A DNA stretch of 64,000 nucleotides from Triticum aestivum (taxonomy: Eukaryota; Streptophyta; Magnoliopsida; Poales; Poaceae). The DNA lies in the NCBI RefSeq assembly GCF_018294505.1, contig NC_057802.1:556759948-556823947 (forward strand), given 5' to 3'. Below, in pieces: positions 57,401-64,000 of the stretch (its first letter is position 1; every line of letters begins with the position of its first letter). The notes under the pieces were generated by a model that worked only from the letters and a program-made list of their open reading frames with translations, searched no databases and was not told where the DNA came from. A program made the translations under genes and the position numbers.

Positions 57401-60045
57401 TCCGCCATCCGCCCAACAAGATTCGCAAGACAACACAAGGCTGGACAGTCAACGTAGCTGTGTGGATGATGAGCACATCTCCCCTACTCCACCATCATAG
57501 GTGCTCCCTCTAACTTGGCACTATTACATGTGGTTGCATGTTATGTATGATGTCTAGCTTGTATTGCTTCTAATTTTGTCGAATTTCATCTGCTTACTTT
57601 ACACATTATGCTTGTGACTAAGACACGTGTTCTTGTTTCTAGAACATACAATATCTGTCTATCACACCATGTTCTTACATCAAAGTACATTTGTTCTGAA
57701 GAACTAAATTGTTATTCGTTTTTCTTGTCGGCTTGACTTAACATGGCACAGAGAAAGAGGAAACAACACAGAATGACAGGGAACGGGAAGCGGAACAATC
57801 CTGCAGATTTTGCTAGTACTGATCGTGCAATAGAAGGTCAAAGTCCAGCGGAAAATTGTACCGACAGGGTATCCCGTGCTACACGAGCTGCAGAACAAGC
57901 CAAACAGAAACAAATAGCTGCCACCAAACAAGCAGAGACAGCCCTAGTTGTTGCAACACCTTCCACAGTACCACCAGCTGCATGATTTACTCGTTGGTGA
58001 ACTCAGCTAGCAGCACGTTCCCAAGCTCCCTTGCCACCTGACACTACTTCCGAGGCACTCTTGACACAAGATGAGTTGGCAAGATCAGATGAACTTTGTG
58101 AGCTTCAACAGCAAAAAGGTAGTTGCTGGAGTCAAGTTACAGTTGTATGCTTCTTTATATGTACTCTCACAGTTTGATGTACACTAACACTTCCTATTTT
58201 CGTTGTTGGACTAGTACCTAGGCGCAAGAGGAAACAAACATCAGGGATAATGCTCGATAGGTTAACTAAATCTAGAGGAGGAAGAATGGAGATCCATTTT
58301 GAGGCAGGTTTAAAAAGGCCACGTGATGCTACAGAGTCAGCCAAGTTAGTATCAGAGGCAGCGGTTGCCGTTAGGTGTCATGTACGTATCCTCCCAACAT
58401 GGATTCAGTACAGGAATGACAAAGACGAAACCCAGTTCAACACCTTCCTCGACCATTTATCTGTAAGTATGGTTATGTATGGAAACTAGTAATATCGTCT
58501 TGCTCTGTCCAATACTTTCTAGGTTGCTGATATTGAGACTCCCATAATTTTCAACAGATGAGGCAAGTTGGATAGCCAAGATGATGCAACCAGACAATCT
58601 TGCACCCATGTTTTCAAGTCTGCTCTGCGATAGTATCGGTATAAATTGAGGAAAACTCACTTTGAAGGCAAGGCTAACAGTGAACTTGCCCAAACATCTC
58701 CAGTGGAAAATATATCGGATGAAGACTGGAGAGGCCTTGTTAAACACTTGTCTGATCCGAAGTATCAGGTACATTATATATATGTGATCATATCACATGT
58801 TGAAGTCCTATTTACGCATGTGCCACACAAATCTATCTTCTTGTAGGTGAACTGTTCAAAGAACAAGGCCAACCGTACGAAAGTGAAATTCCAACAGACG
58901 ACAGGATCTCGTAGCTATATTGCACACTGCAAGGCTCTTGTAATTAGCTGCTGTTTCACTCTTTTCGATGTACCATATTATCAGATCTATATTGATTGTT
59001 CCAAATGCAGAGGAAAGCCCGCAAGGACCAAAAAGTACCTAAACCAAATGCTGTGGAAATCTCAAGGACTGTCACACCAGCAAGAAGAAGGGCATGACTA
59101 CACCAGTCAAAGCCGCTGTTGTAAGTCCTTAATCTTCATGCCTTTTAACTACTACTTACTCTGACTTGTGCCTTGAACTGCATGGTTTGCAGCCAATGTC
59201 TATTACTCTTTTCAATTTTATACACAATTGTCTTAGCGTATCATTGCACCTTACAAGGTTTAAAAGAGAGGAGTGATGTTCCTTTGATCTTGACCTGTAA
59301 TCTAGTTCCGTGCTGGACTTGCCCACACAACGTTACAATTGCCTGTTTGTTTGTTCTCGGTTGTTTTGTGATATGAATGATGTCATACTATGCTTACCGT
59401 ATTATAAACTTTGTCTCCTTATCCTTAGCTGTCAATACAATGTGAAGAAATAGACAATACATTAGCCATGGTACATGGTCATATGTTTGGAACCTGGTTT
59501 TATTATGTACTTTGCAGTAAAATACAACTAATATTTTACATGGGTTCACCAGAATAAGTTCTGTATATATACCAAAGCTATTTTGTTTGGTTTTGCTACC
59601 TCCTTAATATCTTCTATTCTGGTACTACTAATGTAAAAACTCAACTTTTCAGGAAGCTATGGAAAAACTGGTGGGACCGCCACCTTCTGAAGGTGGCGAG
59701 GCAACTATATCCGCAATGTCAGCTCTTGCTGCAGTGGGTTAGTACCTGTCCACTAACAGTGCCAAAAGCACTTTCCTGCATAATACTGGGTTGGTTGTTA
59801 AGGCAATCTCATCCAAACTGCCTCATGATCAAGATATGCAAGCTCAAAACAATGTTATATCTGCGCTCCAGACACAAGTCCGTTCCTTAACAGAGACCCT
59901 TTGTGAAACAACGACAGACATCGTTCGATGTCGTGAAGATATGCATGGTTTTGAAACCAGACTATCAGACATTTGCTATGTTGTTCAGGAGCCGAGGAGA
60001 AATGAAGGCGAAGGTTATGGTGCTCCATATGACAATACAGCATGA
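54468..60045 (+). pseudogene. TNPA-like transposase gene (Transposase_24) of CACTA-3, exon-duplicated
   Basis: A multi-exon gene. The first exon (from ATG 54468 to about 54908) is Pro/Arg-rich. Then come several Ser/Asp-rich exons of one repeated type (about 55709-55887, 56367-56521, 57109-57297, 57320-57500), then 57741-57985. The domain core follows: 58215-58462 (RGGRMEIHFEAGLKRP), about 58560-58768 (SDEDWRGLVKHL), 58847-58939 (NKANRTKVKFQQTTGSRSYI), 59011-59120, and 59653-60045 with a C-terminal coiled coil. The NKANR...TTGSRSY motif is diagnostic of the plant Ptta/En/Spm family. In-frame stops (57983, 59740) suggest decay. The same type of gene lies inverted in CACTA-1 (11985-14520). Confidence 0.7.
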
Positions 60046-60354
60046 AAACGTAACAGTCAGGTCAAATGAACTAAGCTTCTGAACTTCTGGTGGTGCATTT
60101 ATCTGCCAGACTGTTAACTTTTATGCCAACCTTCCTTTTGTTTTATAGTTGTAATTTGTTATGTTGCGATATAAAATTTGTTCTTAACGTCCATCCACTG
60201 GCTGAAGAAAACAGCAAACCATTTTTGTATAGTGTAGGGTGTTCCCTATATTTGCACTGGTGGCGATCTTTGATGCCCAGTGGATGTAATCTGTGCAATC
60301 GCCTTAATAGCCTAGCGTTAGTTCCGGGCTTATTTATTTCGTAGTCTTCTTTTC
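60046..60354 (+). other. 3' untranslated DNA of the TNPA-like gene
   Basis: AT-rich, with no ORF worth calling; likely the transcript end and spacer before the subterminal region. Confidence 0.45.
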
Positions 60355-61007
60355 CCCTAGTTTGCTAGTGGCCGCAACAACCATGGGCCATATACGGACC
60401 GTGGTAGCCTTGACCCTCCTACGAGCCATAGGATCCATGGGCCTCCTACGGGCCGTCTTTAAATGGGCCTCCAACATGACCGTAGAATCAGTGGCCTCGG
60501 GCCGTCGGATAAATTGGTCTACATGGGCCGTAAACGGGCATAATTGGTATCAGCCCAACACGGTAATGGGCCATTAATAGGCCAGAGGACAGCAAAGGCT
60601 TAATTCTGTCACAGGCATAATGGGTCGTTAATGGGCCAGAATATAGGACGGGCTGGAAACAGCGCAACGGGTTAACAGGCTAGAAATGGGCCAACTCTTG
60701 CCACGGGCCGAATTTGGCCCATTAGGGGAACAGGCCAGTAATGGGCCAGAAGTAATCGAGGGCCGGAAAGGAGCCCAAGAATGTATGGGCGATCAGTAGG
60801 CCGAAAGCTAAGACAGGCTGGAAACGGCCCATGTGAATCATGGGTCGTTAATGGGTACAAAGAAATTTACTGTTCATTACGGGCTAGAGTCACCGTGGGC
60901 CTCTAAACGGCCTAAAGATACGAAGGCCTCATATGGGCCGAAAGACGTCGTGGGCCATACATGGGCCAAAAGTGAAACGGGCTGGTGTTATATTCGACGG
61001 CCCACAT
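60355..61007 (+). repeat. GGCC-rich subterminal region of CACTA-3
   Basis: Repeated ATGGGCC, AATGGGCCA and CGGGC words every 20-40 bp, like 10810-11700. In CACTA-1 such DNA lies between the TNPA gene and a terminus. Here it is cut at 61007 by the terminus of CACTA-2, so the CACTA-3 end should lie beyond the right edge. Confidence 0.65.
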
Positions 61008-61299
61008 CACTACAAAAAAAAGACACATCCGTGACATTTTGGGCCGAACGAAAAAAATTTCCGTCATACATATCACACTTCTATGACGATAATTGTGACA
61101 AAACCCGGTATAATCATAGATGTGGTGGGCTCCTACTTCTATGACAAAAAATCATGACAGAAAATGGGCTTTTCGTCCTGGGCGGGCCGGAGACGCAGCT
61201 GCATGACATTCTTTGGGCCGTCCATGACGGAAAAAACCGTGGTAGAAGCGAGGGGGAGGAAAATTTCGGGGAGTTCCCGGTTACGGTGGGAGGTCGGGG

Positions 61300-61381
61300 G
61301 CTTGCGCTTCTTCGTACCATGAGCCTCGACGGTTTTGGCCAGAGCCATAGACATCACGTCGGCCGGTGCTCCGGCGTCCAT
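61300..61381 (-). pseudogene. Exon 1 remnant of cargo unit A in CACTA-2
   Basis: MDAGAPADVMSMALAK matches the CACTA-1 exon at 30010. After KKRK the sequence jumps into terminal-repeat DNA, giving a meaningless fused frame to 61139. It marks the deletion breakpoint. Confidence 0.75.
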
Positions 61382-61483
61382 CCAAGAGAGGAAGCTGAGA
61401 GAGAAGAGTGAAAGGAGGAACGAGATGAGGGAGAAGCAAAGCGAGTGGGGGTTTTCTTCAAGAGAGGAAGCTGAGAGAGAAGA

Positions 61484-61570
61484 GTGAAATGATGGTTGCT
61501 TCGTCCGTCCAACTTACTGCTGGAAAGGAGGGGGTTTTGTGATTTGATGGCTCATTGGGCATTACTGCGG
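61484..61570 (-). promoter_or_regulatory. Upstream module copy before the unit A remnant (CACTA-2)
   Basis: The reverse complement of 29823-29910, with the same order of words. A further copy, matching 27863-27930, lies at 63469-63530 before the coiled-coil gene. Confidence 0.65.
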
Positions 61571-62337
61571 TGGTTCGATCAGGGTAGTCTACCTCACTCT
61601 ACTACAGAGTAATTTAGTGCATGGCTGGTGGACCCAGGTGCTGGCTGTCCCACACGTCAGCGAAAGTGAGTAATTTAGTGCATGGCTGGAGGAGGATCCA
61701 CACGATAGAGCGTGTCCACTGTTTTTCTGAAGAAAAAAATGATTACAGCAAGCGTTTCCACTCTTACGACGGAGGAGTGCAAAACACGGCAGCCACTTGA
61801 ACATACACAGTGCTCCTACTACTAGGCATGTGCAGTGGTTCATACGTCAGTACTACACAATCTTGTTGCTAGTGTAGTAAGATATGATGATAACAAATGA
61901 TGTTGTGCGCATGTCAACTACTCCTATATGTAACATAGTATCACTTTTTCTACTGTCCGGTCGAGAATGAACGGTGAGATCAATGTTAACAGAACTAGGT
62001 CCACAGCGCACGGAGAGTACGGTGCTACAGTACTCCACGAAACATGAACCATATGAAGCACGAATAGTATTAGGCAGGGTGTATGAAGGGTGCACGGGAT
62101 GGGAGCAAAAGTTCCCTTCTCGACCCACTTTTGGGTGTTTGGCAGAGTGCATGAAGGGTGCATGAGTCCACACTAGTAGGTTGACAAAAATACACGAAGA
62201 GGAAACAACTATATTGAGATGAGAATGCAACCGAACACACCAACATGCTTTGTGCTACAGTGACTGATATGCATGGTCTGAGTTTGATCCAACGGTCATG
62301 TTGCGCCGAGACATGGACATGCCCATGCAGAGGGCGC

Positions 62338-63042
62338 CTAAACACCACCGAAGTCCCTCTGCTTCTCAAGGTGCACGACGTTGGTGATGCAGGGTGCAAC
62401 CGCCCGCAGAGCCCGCTCCCGGTCGACGGGAGCCAGCTCGTCAAAGACGGCGTCCAATGGCATGAATGGATTCCGGTGACGGAGCCCTGAAAGGATTCGC
62501 CCGGCAACGGCGACGGCAGCCCGCAACCCCTCCTTGTCCAGCCCAGCCCCCACCATCGCGCAGAGACGGCTCAGCTCCTCGGAGATATAGGTGAAGAAGG
62601 AGACCAGGTCAGGAAGCCGCAGCTCGTTGAAGTCGACCGGGTGGTCGAACGGGTTTAGCCCGACGGCCGGCATCGTCACGCTGGCACGACGGTAGGCATC
62701 GTGCAGCCGCAACACATGCGTGGCAACTTGGTTCACCAAGTGGCTGAGGCAATCCTGGACCTCGTCACGATCGGCCCGCTCGCGCTCCAGCCGGCTCCCC
62801 TGACGGCCTATCATATCTTCCGCTTTCTACAGCAACGCCGCCGACGCCTCGAGCATCTTTGTGGTGGACGCCTGCCGCTTTTGAAGCTCCGTGAACTCCC
62901 GCACATAACGGAGGAGCATGGCACTCCTCTCCTCCTTGAGCTCACGGAGCTCCACGTCCTTGGCCCTGAGCTCCGCATCCTTGGCATGGAGCTCCTGTGT
63001 CAGGCGCCTCACCTCGGACTCCGTGATCTGCTGCGCCGCCAT
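62338..63042 (-). pseudogene. Coiled-coil cargo gene, CACTA-2 copy, with premature stop
   Basis: 705 bp, the same length and frame as 28347-29051, with start ATG at 63042. A CAG codon became TAG at 62829-62827, about residue 72, between ALL and the segment IGRQGSRLERERADR. The remaining 158 residues are open. Substitutions are few and spread out, so the two copies diverged recently. Confidence 0.75.
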
Positions 63043-64000
63043 GGCACCAGGTAGAAGAAATGGGGAGAGGAAGCAAAGGGGGTGAAATGGCTGAAAGGCA
63101 ATGCAATCTACGGGGAGGCGGAGGGAGCGGGGAATCTTTTGGTTTTCACCACGGTAAAACACCAGTCGACGACTTCTCACATCAGGGAGCAGTGAGTTTT
63201 TACAGGCGGAGTCATCGTCACTAATTGCTGTCGCGCCTGCTCCTGTCAATCAAAAAAATAAAAATCCTGCCGCGCCTGCTCCCGTCAATCAAAAAATTAA
63301 AAATCCTGCCGCACCCAAACACCAGAGCAACGCCGCGGTGGATATTTAAATTTACCTGCCGGCAAGTAGATAAAAAAAGGGGTGAAAAAACAAATGTGGC
63401 AGCGGCCTAGCTAATCGGTCGAACTAGCCCAACTAGCTAGCCACCGTGCTTCACTGATGTACTCGGCGGGAAAGGTGGTCTTTCGTGATTTGACGACTCA
63501 TTTACTTGCTTCGGCGCTACGACCAAGGAGGACCCAGAAAACGCGCGGTAGGGCGTCCCACGTTAGGAAGAATATATGCGTGCACCACCCGGGAGGACCC
63601 CGAAACCACGCGGTAGGGTGTGCCACGTCTCGGCACGGAGGAAAAATGTGCGTGTAAAAATATACTGTATCAGACGTAGTACCTATGGTTCGACCTCGGG
63701 ACCCAGCCAGTCGGTCGAAAACACCCCACTAGCCACACAACTTCATCATGCAAACGTGGCACGGAGGATAGATGTGGTTAGCTCCGTCTCGACCAGCCAC
63801 AACGTCTCTTGTTCTAGGCGATTCTTCTATTTTCCAAGATTTTTTTTAGTTGTAATAACACCACGGCAAGCTAGCGCCGCTCTTCGTGTGTGCCCATGCA
63901 AAGGTTAGACGATGGAGAGATTGAGATCGCAGACCTGGGACCCACCAGTAAGTGAGACAACGGTCATGCACGTGTTGACGAGGCACTCCCTCTACTCTAC

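Larger units (their letters stand above)
61008..64000 (-). mobile_element. CACTA-2: inverted, internally deleted relative of CACTA-1, runs off the window
   Basis: It starts CACTACAAAAAAAAGACAC. 61008-61300 is the reverse of the CACTA-1 right end (38070-38359), and 61300-63930 is the reverse of 27460-30091. The ~8 kb between them in CACTA-1 (30091 to about 38070: most of unit A, units B-D and the minisatellites) is absent. From about 63930 the match ends because the corresponding CACTA-1 DNA was replaced by the Gypsy insertion. The far terminus is outside. Confidence 0.85.

Noticed and set aside
61008..61020. CACTAC at 61008 considered as the right terminus of CACTA-3
   Set aside because: Orientation is wrong for a right-hand end (should read GTAGTG); the sequence to its right matches the CACTA-1 right end, so it is the edge of CACTA-2.

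Overview
The window is plant nuclear DNA made almost entirely of nested transposable elements. The families point to a Triticeae grass (wheat, Aegilops, barley or a relative): an Angela/BARE-like Copia LTR, a Maximus-like Sirevirus, a Tekay-like Gypsy chromovirus, large CACTA elements with GGCCC-rich subterminal DNA, and Stowaway MITEs beginning CTCCCTC. I see no ordinary single-copy host gene, rRNA, tRNA or CRISPR array. Gene calls below are transposon genes or genes carried by transposons.

Layout. 1-3452 is the 3' part of a Sirevirus-type Copia (env-like ORF, repeated polypurine tracts, 3' LTR). It sits in a decayed Angela-like Copia tract: a 3' internal fragment (3453-6424), an LTR (6425-8153), a second internal region (8154-10405 and 38360-41186) and a 3' LTR (41187-42840). 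That second internal region is split by a 28 kb CACTA element (CACTA-1, 10406-38359) with CACTAC...GTAGTG ends and a 3-bp ATC target duplication. CACTA-1 was itself invaded by a Tekay-like Gypsy element (14746-27459), whose 5' LTR has lost its first ~1.3 kb. In CACTA-1, a broken TNPA-like transposase gene lies on the left. On the right are cargo genes: a coiled-coil protein, then two multi-exon units encoding Cys-motif and B3-like domains. Each of the three cargo units is preceded by a copy of the same ~70-90 bp upstream module. Minisatellites fill the right subterminal region.

After the Copia come a broken gene with ~31-residue repeats (43604-44435) and a small complete CACTA of a different family (CACTA-4, 44613-48933, TSD ACC). 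CACTA-4 has a truncated TNP2 transposase and a small ORF with an RNase H1-type hybrid-binding domain plus a membrane segment. 48.9-61.0 kb looks like a relict of the CACTA-1 family (CACTA-3): two copies of the upstream module, a TNPA-like gene with tandemly duplicated exons, and GGCC-rich subterminal DNA. At 61008 another member (CACTA-2) begins in inverted orientation and runs off the right edge. It is an internally deleted derivative of the CACTA-1 type.

How the parts may work together: TNP2/TNPA-type proteins normally act on CACTA ends, and the Copia and Gypsy pol genes here are all broken. The most unusual material is the CACTA cargo (shared-promoter gene set with B3-like proteins), the RNase H1 HBD-TM protein in CACTA-4, and the extra ORF before gag in the Gypsy element, which may have a dsRNA-binding-like fold. 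Domain names come from motif recognition by eye and have not been confirmed by profile search.
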